Source: Saccharibacillus endophyticus (GTDB taxonomy: Bacteria; Bacillota; Bacilli; Paenibacillales; Paenibacillaceae). Taken from it: 64,000 nucleotides of DNA. The DNA is taken from NCBI RefSeq assembly GCF_013185185.1, contig NZ_JAAZWE010000003.1:310001-374000 (forward strand). Reading direction: 5' to 3'. How positions within the stretch are numbered: position 1 is the first letter of the stretch; the number at the start of each line of letters is the position of its first letter. Both the position numbers and the translations under genes were made by a program. Positions 7,729 to 16,993 of this stretch are shown here, one piece after another. Below the pieces are notes generated by a model, which had not been told where the DNA came from, ran no database searches, and saw only the letters and a list, made by a program, of their open reading frames with translations.

Positions 7729-8882
7729 AGTGGATCGCTTGCGAACTGCACACCCATACGCTGCATAGCGACGGGCGGCAGACGCTTCAGGAATTGGCGG
7801 AAGGTGCGGCCCAGTTGGGCTTCGACGCCATTGCGCTAACGGATCATAATACGATGTCCGGGCTGGTCGGCAAGGAAGAGGTAGAGCGGGAGTATGGATT
7901 AATCATTGTACCGGGGATGGAATGGACGACCTTTTACGGGCATATGGTGACGATCGGCCTGAGCGAATATGCGGACTGGCGAGAGGCGATGCAGCAGGAT
8001 ATCGACCGGGGGATTGAGAGCGTACATCGCCTTGGAGGGATTGCGGGACTTGCTCATCCCTTCCGAGTCGGAAGCCCGGCTTGTACCGGATGCTTTTGGG
8101 AATATGAGATCGGGGACTGGAACGCGGTGGATTACATCGAAGTCTGGTCCGGCACCTTCCCGTCGATCCAGACCGACAATCATCGGGCGTACCGGTTATG
8201 GACGGACAAGCTGAACGAAGGCTACCGCATCGCAGCGACTTCGGGTCGAGACTGGCATGTTCAGAGCGATACGGATGAGCCGATCTCGGTCACGTATTTG
8301 GAAGTCGGAGATGCGGCCTGCGCGAAGCAAGACGGATCGGACATTCAGGCGGATATCGAAAAAGGCGCATCCGAGAGCGAACAGGAAAGCTTTGCGATCC
8401 CGGAGGTTGCATTGATTCAAGCGCTGCGCGAAGGACGCGCTTCGGTCACGATCGGTCCGCTGTTGTCGATGGTGTTGGAGGCCGCAGGCGAGTCGTATCG
8501 AATCGGTTCCGTGCTGCCTGTAACGAAGATGAACGAATCCGATGAAAAAATGACTGCGACGATCACTGCGAAGTTATCGGTCGATTTCTCGGTTCGTCCC
8601 GGTCAATGGTCGCTAGCTGAACAAACCTTCAAGCTGAAGCTATGCTCAAACCTGGGCGAAGAAATAGCGGTGAATGTAATCGATTCGACTCAACAGTCCA
8701 ACGATACAGGCACGCTTCATCCGAAGTTCGAAACGTCGATCGAGCTTCCCGTGCTTCCGACCGACCTTTTCCGCAAATGGCTGCGCGCCGAGCTTTGGGG
8801 AACCGTGCAGGGCGCACATACGCGAATCGCTTTTACCAATGCCGTTTACTTCGAATCCACGGCTGAAGGAGGTGCTGACTAA
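7725..8882 (+). CDS. CehA/McbA-type PHP-domain metallohydrolase
   Basis: The product has 385 residues. The N-terminus carries the PHP signature HTHTLHSDG (residues 9-17), then LTDHN, GMEWTT, GLAHPFR and TSGRDWH, which together supply the metal ligands of this phosphoesterase fold. The start is the ATG overlapping the previous stop, with GAGGAGG upstream. CehA/McbA-family members hydrolyse esters and phosphodiesters. With a GDPD gene next door, cleavage of an imported phosphodiester or its product is a reasonable inference. No signal peptide is seen, so it is cytoplasmic. Confidence 0.85.
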   Translation: MKWIACELHTHTLHSDGRQTLQELAEGAAQLGFDAIALTDHNTMSGLVGKEEVEREYGLIIVPGMEWTTFYGHMVTIGLSEYADWREAMQQDIDRGIESVHRLGGIAGLAHPFRVGSPACTGCFWEYEIGDWNAVDYIEVWSGTFPSIQTDNHRAYRLWTDKLNEGYRIAATSGRDWHVQSDTDEPISVTYLEVGDAACAKQDGSDIQADIEKGASESEQESFAIPEVALIQALREGRASVTIGPLLSMVLEAAGESYRIGSVLPVTKMNESDEKMTATITAKLSVDFSVRPGQWSLAEQTFKLKLCSNLGEEIAVNVIDSTQQSNDTGTLHPKFETSIELPVLPTDLFRKWLRAELWGTVQGAHTRIAFTNAVYFESTAEGGAD

Positions 8883-9634
8883 TGAATGTTTTTCCGTTAA
8901 TCACGGCTCATACGGGCTGCATGGGACACGCCGCCCATTCGCTGGAATCGCTTTGCGCGGCATTGAAAGTGGGGGCCGACGTATACGAGGACGACATTCG
9001 CGTGACCCGAGACGGAGTTCCGGTACTGGCGCATGACGACGAGATTGCGCTGCCAGGCGGAAAACGCGGAAGTTTGGCGGCAATGACGCTGGAAGAGCTT
9101 AACGAAGCATTGAATCCGCCGATTCTTGAATTAGCGGATATCCTGAACTGGATTCGTACGGCAGGACGCACCATGAATCTCGATATCAAAACGGATGATG
9201 CGCTGAAACCGACGGCAGCTCTGGTCAAACGAATGGAAATGACGGATCGGGTGTTCCTCAGCGGGTGCGGACATGAACGTGCCGATCTGGCTGAACGCTC
9301 CGGTATTGCGCTTCGCAAGCTGCTCAATATCAACGTCGACAGCTTCCGAAGCCTGAGCTATGCAGAAGCCGTGCAGCAGGCTTGCCAAGAAGCGAGCCGG
9401 ACCCGCTGCTTCGGATTGAATCTTCCGCATCAGGCGGTCAAGCCGGAACTTTTGGAAGCGGCAAAACAAGCCGATCTGGCCGTGTATGTCTGGACCGTTT
9501 CCGAGACGGAAGACATGCGGCGGTTTGCGGAGTGGGGCGTCGATTCCATTACGACCCGCGACCCGGAGAAGCTGATCGCGGTGCGAGACGAGAAGAACGG
9601 CGCAGAGGAGAGAACGGAGTGGACACAAAGCTGA
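8882..9634 (+). CDS. Glycerophosphodiester phosphodiesterase family protein
   Basis: This 250-residue GDPD TIM barrel has VYEDDIRVTRDGVPVLAHDDE (the Glu-x-Asp metal pair and the later His), MNLDIKT, and the C-terminal VYVWTVSETEDMRRFAEWGVDSITTRDP block. The first active-site motif, normally HRG followed by PENT, reads AHTGCMGHAAHSLES here, so Arg-Gly is altered while the His and Glu remain. Altered specificity is possible. It has no signal peptide and is therefore cytoplasmic, acting on imported glycerophosphodiesters. GGAGG precedes the ATG, and it overlaps the downstream regulator start. Confidence 0.85.
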   Translation: MNVFPLITAHTGCMGHAAHSLESLCAALKVGADVYEDDIRVTRDGVPVLAHDDEIALPGGKRGSLAAMTLEELNEALNPPILELADILNWIRTAGRTMNLDIKTDDALKPTAALVKRMEMTDRVFLSGCGHERADLAERSGIALRKLLNINVDSFRSLSYAEAVQQACQEASRTRCFGLNLPHQAVKPELLEAAKQADLAVYVWTVSETEDMRRFAEWGVDSITTRDPEKLIAVRDEKNGAEERTEWTQS

Positions 9635-10770
9635 GTTACAGTTTGCGGGAGCTCGCGCAGTTGGCCGGCGTATCGAAATCGACCGCTTCACGGGTTATTT
9701 CCGGCAACGGCTACGCGAGTCCCGACGTCCGGGAGCGCGTGCTGAAAGCGGCGGAGGAACTGCGCTATAAGCCTAACGCGGTGGCCCGGGCCATGGTTGC
9801 CAAGCGCACCTACAATATCGGGGTGATCGTGTTCCGCGACAAACTTCCGATCGTGTCGCATACGTTATACGGCAAGATCGTGGACGAAATATTGATGGCG
9901 GCGGAAAATCTCGGCTACTCGATTTTTCTCAAAACCGATCGGGAAATGTCACTGCGTTCCATGGACTATATGCTGGAACAGCGTGTCGACGGATTGATCT
10001 TGATCAGCCGTCTGCGCAAGAACGTGATCGATTACGTGAAAAAGTTCAACATCCCTTACATTATGGTCAACGGTTCGACGGAAGATCCCGACGTCGTGCA
10101 TCTGGTGAGCAATGACGAAGCAGGCGGAGAGCGGGCGGCCGAGCATCTGTACGATCAGGGACATCGCGGATTCTTTATCGTCGCGGGTCCGGTGGAACAT
10201 CGAAGCCACTCGCTGCGGTTGTCGGGCTTTTTGAACAAGTTGGGCAGACTGGACGACAGAAAAAGAACGATTGCCGAAGAGGATAGACAAAGCGGTCAAG
10301 GCAGCGACGGGATCGTGGATGAAACTTCGACAAAAGCCGAGGACGCTAGCCGGATCTCGATCGTGACAGTCGCGGAGTCGCCGGACTCCGGCTTCGACTC
10401 GGGCGTGCGTCTGATGGAAGAACGATACGAAGAGTTCCGTTCCGGCGGTTACACCGCATTGTTCGCCACCAACGATATGCTTGCGCTGGGCGCCATGAAG
10501 GTGCTGTTGGAAAATGGCGTACATGTGCCGGAAGACGTGTCCGTCATGGGTTACGACAACACGGATCTCGGCGGCATGTACCATCCGGCGCTTACGACCG
10601 TCAGCGTGGACGCGGCCGGGCTAGGTCGGGACGCCGTTGCGATTTTGGATCGGATGATCGGCGGGCAAGAGAATGTGCCGCGCCTGATCGAATACGAAAG
10701 CGAAGTGATCGCCCGTCGATCAACGAGAGGAGAGGGGAACGGCACATGCTCTGGTATTGGAAACACGTAG
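9619..10770 (+). CDS. LacI-family transcriptional regulator
   Basis: The product has 383 residues from a GTG inside the end of the GDPD gene. The HTH is LRELAQLAGVSKSTASRVIS, followed by the hinge YKPNAVARAM and a periplasmic-binding-like effector domain ending GYDNTDLGGMYHPALTTV. An unusual acidic, low-complexity insert (about nt 10240-10380) interrupts the effector domain and makes the protein longer than the usual 330-345 residues. It presumably controls the operon it sits in. Its stop overlaps the next permease. Confidence 0.9.
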   Translation: MDTKLSYSLRELAQLAGVSKSTASRVISGNGYASPDVRERVLKAAEELRYKPNAVARAMVAKRTYNIGVIVFRDKLPIVSHTLYGKIVDEILMAAENLGYSIFLKTDREMSLRSMDYMLEQRVDGLILISRLRKNVIDYVKKFNIPYIMVNGSTEDPDVVHLVSNDEAGGERAAEHLYDQGHRGFFIVAGPVEHRSHSLRLSGFLNKLGRLDDRKRTIAEEDRQSGQGSDGIVDETSTKAEDASRISIVTVAESPDSGFDSGVRLMEERYEEFRSGGYTALFATNDMLALGAMKVLLENGVHVPEDVSVMGYDNTDLGGMYHPALTTVSVDAAGLGRDAVAILDRMIGGQENVPRLIEYESEVIARRSTRGEGNGTCSGIGNT

Positions 10771-11570
10771 GAATGCGGCGGATCGTCGAATTCGTTTTGC
10801 TGACGGTCCTCGCGATCTTTTTCGCAGGCCCGCTGGTCAATCTGCTCGTACTCGCGTTCAGCGAGAAATGGAATTACCCGGACGTCCTGCCTCAGGTCTG
10901 GGGGTTCAAGTGGTGGGAATTCGTACTGGCAAAGGATGATATCGTCTCGTCGATCTCGTTGTCCTTCCTGATCGCCACGCTGGTCACCATCCTGTCCATT
11001 GTCGTCTGTATTCCGGCCGCTTATGCCTTTGCCCGAATCCAATTTCCGCTCAAGAAAATATTCCTGTTCTCGTTTCTGTTGACCAATGCGTTTCCGAAAA
11101 TGGGGCTGTACGTCTCGATCGCGGTGCTGTTTTACAAGATCGGATTGATGAATACGCTGCTCGGCGTCGTGCTGATCCACATGATCAACGTCCTGATGTT
11201 CATGACCTGGATTCCGACGGCCGCGTTCCGCAGCATCCATCGCGCTCAGGAAGAATCGGCCCGCGACGTCGGCGCAAGTCCGTTCAAAGTGTTCCGCAGC
11301 GTCACGCTGCCGATGGCAATGCCGGGCATCGTGGTTGCTTCGATCTTCACTTTTCTGAACTCGCTCGACGAAGCGCAGGGGACTTTCTTGGTCGGCATTC
11401 CCGATTACAAAACGATGCCGATCGTCATGTACTCGATTATCTCCGATTTCCCGAGCAGCGCGGGCGCCGTCTTTTCAATCATTTTGACGCTGCCGACGAT
11501 CATTCTTCTTGTTGCAGCGCAGCGTCTGGTCAGTGCGGACGTGCTGGCAAGCGGTTTTCAGATGAAATAA
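10746..11570 (+). CDS. ABC importer permease
   Basis: This 274-residue protein has six predicted membrane helices, starting FVLLTVLAIFFAGPLVNLLVLAF, and the EAA-type loop EESARDVGASPFKVFRSVTLP. It is of the binding-protein-dependent type with an Ala/Asp-rich EAA loop, as in polyamine, iron and phosphonate-type importers rather than CUT1. It overlaps the LacI gene by 25 bases. It partners with the permease at 13829, the ATPase at 11596 and the lipoprotein at 12657. Confidence 0.9.
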   Translation: MLWYWKHVGMRRIVEFVLLTVLAIFFAGPLVNLLVLAFSEKWNYPDVLPQVWGFKWWEFVLAKDDIVSSISLSFLIATLVTILSIVVCIPAAYAFARIQFPLKKIFLFSFLLTNAFPKMGLYVSIAVLFYKIGLMNTLLGVVLIHMINVLMFMTWIPTAAFRSIHRAQEESARDVGASPFKVFRSVTLPMAMPGIVVASIFTFLNSLDEAQGTFLVGIPDYKTMPIVMYSIISDFPSSAGAVFSIILTLPTIILLVAAQRLVSADVLASGFQMK

Positions 11571-11595
11571 TAGAAACGACTAAAGGAGGTTCATC

Positions 11596-12642
11596 ATGCA
11601 GTTATCCATACGGGAGCTGGCCAAGCGTTACAAAACGGGCGACGGCGTCAGCGGCATCAACATTGAGATCGAGAAGGGGGAACTGGTCACCTTGCTCGGG
11701 CCTTCGGGCTGCGGAAAAACGACCGTTTTGCGCAGCATCGGCGGATTTCTCGAACCGGATTCCGGCGATATTCTGATCGAAGGACAGAGCGTCATCCAGC
11801 TTCCGCCGGAAAAACGCCCGACTTCGATGGTGTTCCAAAGCTATAATCTGTGGTCGCATATGTCCGTCTACGATAATCTCGCCTTCGGCTTGAAGATCCG
11901 CAAAATGCCGAAAGCCGAAATTCGCGCAGCCGTGGACGAAGCGCTCAAGCTGGTCCGCCTGTCCGGATTCGAGAAAAAATATCCGGCAGAGCTGTCGGGC
12001 GGCCAGCAGCAGCGCGTAGCCTTGGCGCGGTCGCTGCTGCTCAAACCGGCGGTGCTGCTGCTGGACGAGCCGTTCTCGGCGCTGGACGCCAAGCTGCGGC
12101 ACGAGATGCGCGAAGAACTGCGGGAGATCCAGATGAAAACCGGCCTGACCATGGTCTTCGTCACGCATGATCAGGAAGAAGCGCTGTCGCTGTCGGATCG
12201 CATCATCGTCATGAATCACGGGCGCATCGAACAAATTGCCAAACCGCAAGAGATTTACGATGCCCCCGCTTCTCTATATGTCGCAAGCTTTATCGGCAAG
12301 ATGAATTTCCTGGAGGGGGTGGCGGAAGAGGGGAGTATCAGGATCGGAAAGCTTCGTTTGCCGAACGACAAGGATCTGCGCGGCCGGATCACGGCAGCCG
12401 TTCGTCCGGAAGACGTGCAGCTCGGGGAACAAATCGTGGGCGATAACATTCTGCCGGGCAAGATCAAGCAGGTGATGATTTTGGGGCATTACGCCGAAGT
12501 TACGGTGGAGTTGGCCGAGTTCGGCATCATTCGCGCTTTTCAAAGCAAGGAAGTCGTGCAGCATATGCAGTCGGGTCAAGAAGTCGGCGTCTGTATCTCG
12601 AAAGCGGCCGGATTCCCGGTCGAACAAGCGAAAGCCATTTGA
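11596..12642 (+). CDS. ABC importer ATPase with TOBE domain
   Basis: This 348-residue protein has Walker A GPSGCGKT, a Q-loop in MVFQSYNLW, signature [14 protein letters not shown], Walker [12 protein letters not shown] and the switch His in VFVTHD. A C-terminal regulatory TOBE-like domain includes [12 protein letters not shown]. This matches the PotA/UgpC/FbpC group. AAAGGAGG lies seven to eight bases ahead of the ATG. It energises the importer formed with the flanking permeases. It could also serve the ATPase-less sugar importers of this window, but that is only a possibility. Confidence 0.93.
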   Translation: MQLSIRELAKRYKTGDGVSGINIEIEKGELVTLLGPSGCGKTTVLRSIGGFLEPDSGDILIEGQSVIQLPPEKRPTSMVFQSYNLWSHMSVYDNLAFGLKIRKMPKAEIRAAVDEALKLVRLSGFEKKYPAELSGGQQQRVALARSLLLKPAVLLLDEPFSALDAKLRHEMREELREIQMKTGLTMVFVTHDQEEALSLSDRIIVMNHGRIEQIAKPQEIYDAPASLYVASFIGKMNFLEGVAEEGSIRIGKLRLPNDKDLRGRITAAVRPEDVQLGEQIVGDNILPGKIKQVMILGHYAEVTVELAEFGIIRAFQSKEVVQHMQSGQEVGVCISKAAGFPVEQAKAI

Positions 12643-12656
12643 GGAGGATGAAATTC

Positions 12657-13832
12657 ATGCGGTTGAAAAAGAAGTCCTGGTTGACGTTGTTGTCTGTTGC
12701 GGGTGTATCGATGTCTTTGCTGGCAGGTTGCGGAAACGGAAGCGGCGGCGAAAATGCGACTGCGGCGGCGGAAGGCAGCGGTGCGGCAGCATCGGGCGAG
12801 CCGACTTCGTTTAACTTCTACTTCACAGGCTCCCAGAACGTCAAAGATCTGTGGGATTCGCTGGAGCCGATGTTCGAAGAACAGCATCCGGAGATCGACG
12901 TGAAGATGGTCTATATTCCGTCGGGTACAGGCGCGGAACCGACCTACGATCGCATCATGGCAGCCAAACAAGCCGGCAAAGGCTCGGGCGGCATCGATTT
13001 GTACGAAGACAGCATCACGACCGTCGCGCAGGGAACGAAAGACGGCGTCTGGACGCAGCTCAGCGACTCCGATATTCCGAACTTGAGCAAAGTCGACGCG
13101 AACGTGATGAAAGACGTCGACAACTACGCGATTCCGTACCGTTCTTCCGCCGTCGTGCTCGCTTACGACAGCAGCAAGATCAGCAATCCGCCGACGACGC
13201 TGGACGAGCTGATCGACTGGATCAAAGCCAACCCGGAACAATTCGCCTACAACGATCCGTCGACGGGCGGTTCGGGTAGCTCGTTCGTGCAAACAATCGT
13301 GTACAAGGATCTGCCGGAAGAAGACATCCACAACTCCGATCCGTCCGTCATGGAGAAGTGGGAAGCCGGCTTCAACACGCTCAAAGAAATCGGTCCTTTC
13401 ACGTACGGCGAAGGCATCTATCCGAAAAAGAACCAGGGCACGCTCGATCTGCTCATGAACGGCGAAGTATCGCTGATTCCGGCTTGGTCGGACATGGTGC
13501 TCCAGCAGTTGAACGAAGGACTGCTGCCGGATACGATCAAAATGCAGCAAATTACCCCTGGCTTCAACGGCGGACCGACTTATCTGATGGTCAACCAAGA
13601 GTCCGACAAGAAAGAAGCCGTCAACACCTTCCTCGATTTCGTTCTGTCGCCGGAAGCGCAAGCCGTTGTCGTGGATAAAATGAACGGCTTCCCGGGGATC
13701 GAGCTGTCGAATATGTCGCAGGACATGCAGGATAAATTCGCAGGCGTATCCGAAGGCTTCCGTACGTTCAACATCGGGGATCTGGGTACGGAAATCAACA
13801 AACGCTGGCAGAGCGACGTCGCCGCGCAATGA
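12657..13832 (+). CDS. ABC importer substrate-binding lipoprotein
   Basis: The product has 391 residues from the ATG nine bases after GAGGAGG; an upstream TTG/ATG pair is too close to the ribosome site. The signal and lipobox are SMSLLAGC, followed by a Gly/Ala/Ser linker and a spermidine/putrescine or iron-type binding fold with GSQNVKDLWDSLEPMFEE and LMNGEVSLIPAWSD. It is anchored outside the cell and feeds the two permeases. The GDPD and PHP hydrolases in the operon suggest a glycerophosphodiester or phosphonate-like ligand. ATGA overlap couples it to the last permease. Confidence 0.9.
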   Translation: MRLKKKSWLTLLSVAGVSMSLLAGCGNGSGGENATAAAEGSGAAASGEPTSFNFYFTGSQNVKDLWDSLEPMFEEQHPEIDVKMVYIPSGTGAEPTYDRIMAAKQAGKGSGGIDLYEDSITTVAQGTKDGVWTQLSDSDIPNLSKVDANVMKDVDNYAIPYRSSAVVLAYDSSKISNPPTTLDELIDWIKANPEQFAYNDPSTGGSGSSFVQTIVYKDLPEEDIHNSDPSVMEKWEAGFNTLKEIGPFTYGEGIYPKKNQGTLDLLMNGEVSLIPAWSDMVLQQLNEGLLPDTIKMQQITPGFNGGPTYLMVNQESDKKEAVNTFLDFVLSPEAQAVVVDKMNGFPGIELSNMSQDMQDKFAGVSEGFRTFNIGDLGTEINKRWQSDVAAQ

Positions 13833-14719
13833 GTACGAAAACCGCGATCAATCCAAGAGGAAAAGGGGCCTCGCGAACGATGAGCAAAGAGTTCAAGCAG
13901 TCGATCCTGGGCCTGGCGATGGTGCTCCCCTCCTTCGCCATCCTCCTGATCGTCGTCATTATCCCGATCGTTCAATCGTTCGTCATGAGCCTGAGCAACG
14001 GCGAGGGCGGATACGATCTGAGCCGGTACGCGTACCTGTTCACCGACAAAGGGATGCGCAGCAACATTATCTTCACGCTGCGCATCACCGCGATTACCTG
14101 CGTACTGGTGCTGCTGGTCAGCTACTCGCTGGCGATCTATATGCGTTTCAATCAAGGCCCGGTGGTCGATCTGATCCGCAAAACGTATATGATCCCGCTG
14201 TTTATCCCCGGCGTTATCGCGACGTACGGCCTGATCAACCTGCTGGGCAACCACGGCTGGATGGCACGAATGCTGGAAGTGATCGGAGTGGAGCTGCCGC
14301 GGATCATCTTTGACGAAAAAGGGATCATTATCGCGAACCTTTGGTTCAATATCCCGTTTACGACGATGCTGCTCAGCTCCGCGCTGTCCGCGATCCCGTC
14401 TTCGGTAATTGAGAGTGCGAAAGACGTCGGCGTGGGGCGGTTCACGCTGTTTACGAAGTTCATTTTGCCGCTGTCGTATAAAACGTTCATGGTTGCCGTG
14501 ACCTTCGTGTTCATGGGCGTGATCGGCTCGTTCACCGCTCCGTTCCTGATCGGCGCCAACTCCCCGCAGATGCTGGGCGTGTCGATGCAGCAGGTATTCA
14601 GCGTGTTTCAGGAAAGAGAGCAAGCCGCGGCAATCGCGTTCTTCTCGTTCCTGTTGTGCTCGGTGCTGGGGGCGTTCTATATTCGCTCGATGACGGTGGA
14701 GGAGAAGGGGAAAGTTTGA
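13829..14719 (+). CDS. ABC importer permease
   Basis: This 296-residue membrane protein has a cytoplasmic N-terminal tail, six helices, and an EAA loop in ESAKDVGVGRFTLFTKFILP. It is the second channel subunit of the importer encoded at 10746-13832 and the last gene of the operon. Its ATG overlaps the binding-protein stop (ATGA). An in-frame ATG at codon 18 is a less likely start. Confidence 0.9.
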   Translation: MSTKTAINPRGKGASRTMSKEFKQSILGLAMVLPSFAILLIVVIIPIVQSFVMSLSNGEGGYDLSRYAYLFTDKGMRSNIIFTLRITAITCVLVLLVSYSLAIYMRFNQGPVVDLIRKTYMIPLFIPGVIATYGLINLLGNHGWMARMLEVIGVELPRIIFDEKGIIIANLWFNIPFTTMLLSSALSAIPSSVIESAKDVGVGRFTLFTKFILPLSYKTFMVAVTFVFMGVIGSFTAPFLIGANSPQMLGVSMQQVFSVFQEREQAAAIAFFSFLLCSVLGAFYIRSMTVEEKGKV

Positions 14720-14741
14720 GGGAGCGCCGGGAGGTTGTGTT

Positions 14742-14943
14742 TCGGTCGCGTGTGCGAGGGAAGCGGAAAGACTCCGAGAGAAATTCGTTAGCGAACGCTT
14801 ACGAAGTGGCTTTCTACGAAAGCCTCTAGGTCGCGTGTTGAAATTAAGAAACGGATTAAATTTTAGCAGAAGTTTCTCAATTTCAAAGGCGAACATTTCA
14901 TTCCTTCACTAAATTTCTCTCTCCGTCTTCCCGCTTCCAGTTA
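14742..14943 (+). repeat. Intergenic palindromic element, long form
   Basis: This element contains all modules of the long form: GACTCCGAGAGAAATTCG, a GCTTACGAAGTGG hairpin, then GGTCGCGTGTTGAAA and ATTTCAAAGGCGAACATT, then CCTTCACTAAATTTCTC and CTTCCAGTTACGTTAG. The last block matches the inner end of the 1494-1684 element, but the terminal TGTCGAGAAA repeats are lost. It has no coding content. Confidence 0.72.
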
Positions 14944-14962
14944 CGTTAGAATTTTTTGATAC

Positions 14963-14998
14963 ATTAAACGTGCTCTTTTATGGAGCGCGTTTTTTTGA
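14963..14998 (+). terminator. Rho-independent terminator
   Basis: AAACGTGCTC pairs with GGAGCGCGTTT around TTTTAT, followed by TTTT. It ends the phosphodiester-importer operon. Confidence 0.75.
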
Positions 14999-15052
14999 TG
15001 TTCTTTTCAATGAAAAGAAAGGGCAAGTTTGTTTTTGTTTGGTTGAGAGATT

Positions 15053-16081
15053 TTATAATTGCTCGATTAATCGTAGATAGTAATCTCGAAGTTGGTTGCG
15101 CAGGTCATCGGGTTCGAGAATGCGGATCGTAGAGCCGAAGTCGGCCAAGAAGGCGAGCATGAAATCCGTTTCCTGCGGTTCGTAGGTGCCGGACAGTAAG
15201 GCGTCGACTGATGGGTCGTCCGGGATGTCGAGCTTCATCGACGGATATAAGCTGCGTCGTAGTCGGGTGACGGAATCGGGAGAGACGGAACAGCGAAAAG
15301 GGATGGCTTCGGGTGACGGTTGGCGCAGGGTATGAGCATCGCGCAGATCGAAAGGAAGTAGGTCCGGGGTCTGTTCGTCTGTCGTTGATTCGGTAGATAG
15401 CACGCGATCGCAGCGGAAAACGCGGTATTCCTTTTTGTCCAGATCGTAGGCGCGGCAGTACCAGTAGCCGCGTGCGGCGTAGACGGCGAAAGGCTGGATG
15501 CGGCGAAAAGGCGGAAGAGCGTCGATCGAGTCGGCTGTTTGTTCGCATTCGGGATTTAGCTCGCTTTTTGCTGCATTCGTGCGGGGTGCTGGGGTTCTTG
15601 CTTTTGCCGAATAACGGATCTTCAGCACCTCTCCCCGTACCGCCGATTGCAGCAGTTCCTCCAAATACTCGCCGGGCTCGGCCGATTCGTCAGGGTAGAA
15701 AGCGATCCGGTGCTCGAAACGTTCGATCTGTTCGCGCTGCTGCTCCGATACGACATCCAGAAATTTCGCGTGGATCGAAGCGAACGAAACGCGAAACGGA
15801 TCGCCGGAAAGACTGCGCAGCGCCTGCATGGCAAAGTACAGCGAAAGCACTTCGTCATTTGTAAAAGAAACAGGCGGAAGCGAGGCGGTGTCGAGCACAC
15901 GATAGCCGCCGAGCCGGCCGTGTTCCGCGAACAGCGGCAGGCCCAGTTCTTCGAGCGATTGAATGCTGCGTACGGCGGTGCTGCGGGAAATCTCGAATTC
16001 GTCCATCAGCTCGCGCAAAGTGAAACGTCGTTTGCGGTAGGCGTAACGCTGCATGGCGTTGAGGCGTTCGGCTTTTTTCAT
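15053..16081 (-). CDS. YafY-like WYL-domain transcriptional regulator
   Basis: The product has 342 residues from the ATG of MKKAERLNAMQRYAYRKRR, which follows GAAGGAGG; an upstream ATG would add 19 residues. It has an N-terminal HTH (FTLRELMDEFEISRSTAVRSIQSLEELG), a central linker, a WYL sensor domain with YAARGYWYCRAYDLDKKEYRVFRCDRV, and a C-terminal WCX extension. Members of this family bind nucleic acid or small ligands and often control a divergent gene. The divergent VOC-family gene at 16220 is the obvious target. Confidence 0.9.
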   Translation of the reverse strand: MKKAERLNAMQRYAYRKRRFTLRELMDEFEISRSTAVRSIQSLEELGLPLFAEHGRLGGYRVLDTASLPPVSFTNDEVLSLYFAMQALRSLSGDPFRVSFASIHAKFLDVVSEQQREQIERFEHRIAFYPDESAEPGEYLEELLQSAVRGEVLKIRYSAKARTPAPRTNAAKSELNPECEQTADSIDALPPFRRIQPFAVYAARGYWYCRAYDLDKKEYRVFRCDRVLSTESTTDEQTPDLLPFDLRDAHTLRQPSPEAIPFRCSVSPDSVTRLRRSLYPSMKLDIPDDPSVDALLSGTYEPQETDFMLAFLADFGSTIRILEPDDLRNQLRDYYLRLIEQL

Positions 16082-16219
16082 ATGAACCTCCTTCAGGGAC
16101 GGCATCATTGCAGGTAAAAAATATGGAGTATTAAGCAAAGTATGCGAAAAATAGGTGTCATAAATTGAAACCTTTTACCGATATGATGCCAGTGTAACGC
16201 ATATTCGAAGGAGGAACAA

Positions 16220-16711
16220 ATGATGAATACGAACGAAAACCAAGATCAAGCGAAAAAGGCGGCAGAGGTTCAGGCAGAGGTAATTCCTTTTCTTTCGCTC
16301 CATGGGCAGGCCGCGGAAGCGATCGAATTTTACGAACGAAAGCTGGGCGCGGCAGTGCTGCTCAAGGTCAGCTATGCGGATATGGCGAAGCGGGATGAAG
16401 GTTTCAAGTATGCGGCAGGCCAAGACGAGTGGATCACGCATTCCGTGCTGCAAATCGGCGCCAATAAGATTATGATCACGGAAGAAGAGATGGATACGAC
16501 GAGAGCATGGAGAGCAGGGAACGACTTTTCGCTTTGTCTTCAATCTCGCGATCATGACACGATTGTCGAGTTTTATAAGCAGTTAACCTCGGATGAACGG
16601 ACGACGGTATTGGTTCCGTTAACCGCCAATTCGTTTAGCAGCGGTTACGGCATCGTGCGTGATCCTTTCGGCGTGGTATTTCAGTTTACGGTGACGCAGC
16701 ATCAATTTTGA
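16220..16711 (+). CDS. PhnB/DUF1338-like VOC-family protein
   Basis: This 163-residue soluble protein has two beta-alpha-beta-beta-beta modules. IPFLSLHGQAAEAIEFYERKLGA is the standard N-terminal VOC segment, ITHSVLQIGANKIMITEE the strand that usually carries a metal ligand, and YGIVRDPFGVVFQFTV the closing strand. This is the PhnB-like subgroup of glyoxalase or bleomycin-resistance folds, often without a proven reaction. GAAGGAGG precedes two adjacent ATGs. It is divergent from the WYL regulator, which probably controls it. Confidence 0.85.
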   Translation: MMNTNENQDQAKKAAEVQAEVIPFLSLHGQAAEAIEFYERKLGAAVLLKVSYADMAKRDEGFKYAAGQDEWITHSVLQIGANKIMITEEEMDTTRAWRAGNDFSLCLQSRDHDTIVEFYKQLTSDERTTVLVPLTANSFSSGYGIVRDPFGVVFQFTVTQHQF

Positions 16712-16730
16712 ACAATCGCATTGAAAAGCA

Positions 16731-16770
16731 AAATAACGGGCGCAGGAAGACTTTAGCGTCCGTTATTTTT
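16731..16770. terminator. Rho-independent terminator
   Basis: AAATAACGGGCGC pairs with GCGTCCGTTATTTTT, giving a stem with flanking A and T runs. Confidence 0.8.
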
Positions 16771-16779
16771 ATTTGAATA

Positions 16780-16970
16780 CCTGCAAAAATCCATTTATTT
16801 CAGATCCGTCGGATATATTTTTCGAAATAACTGCGAATATCCATTTAATTAAGACTAAAGGTGACAAGGTAGTCGGTTTAGTCCGAAATAACTGGATATA
16901 TGTCTTTATTTCATACGTAACGATAATTTTTATCGAAATAACTGGATTTATGCTGTTATTTATTTGACGA
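16780..16970. repeat. Three-copy GAAATAACTGGAT repeat
   Basis: CGAAATAACTG occurs at about 16823, 16884 and 16934. Each copy is followed by an AT-rich stretch that closes as TTATTTC or TTAATT, so each forms a weak hairpin. A fourth, degenerate copy lies in 16783-16805. It is AT-rich between GC-rich genes and has no coding capacity. The nagA stop is close to its right edge, so it may act as a 3' end or be a small repeat element. Confidence 0.55.
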
Positions 16971-16993
16971 TTGCTTTTTGCTGGATACTGCCA

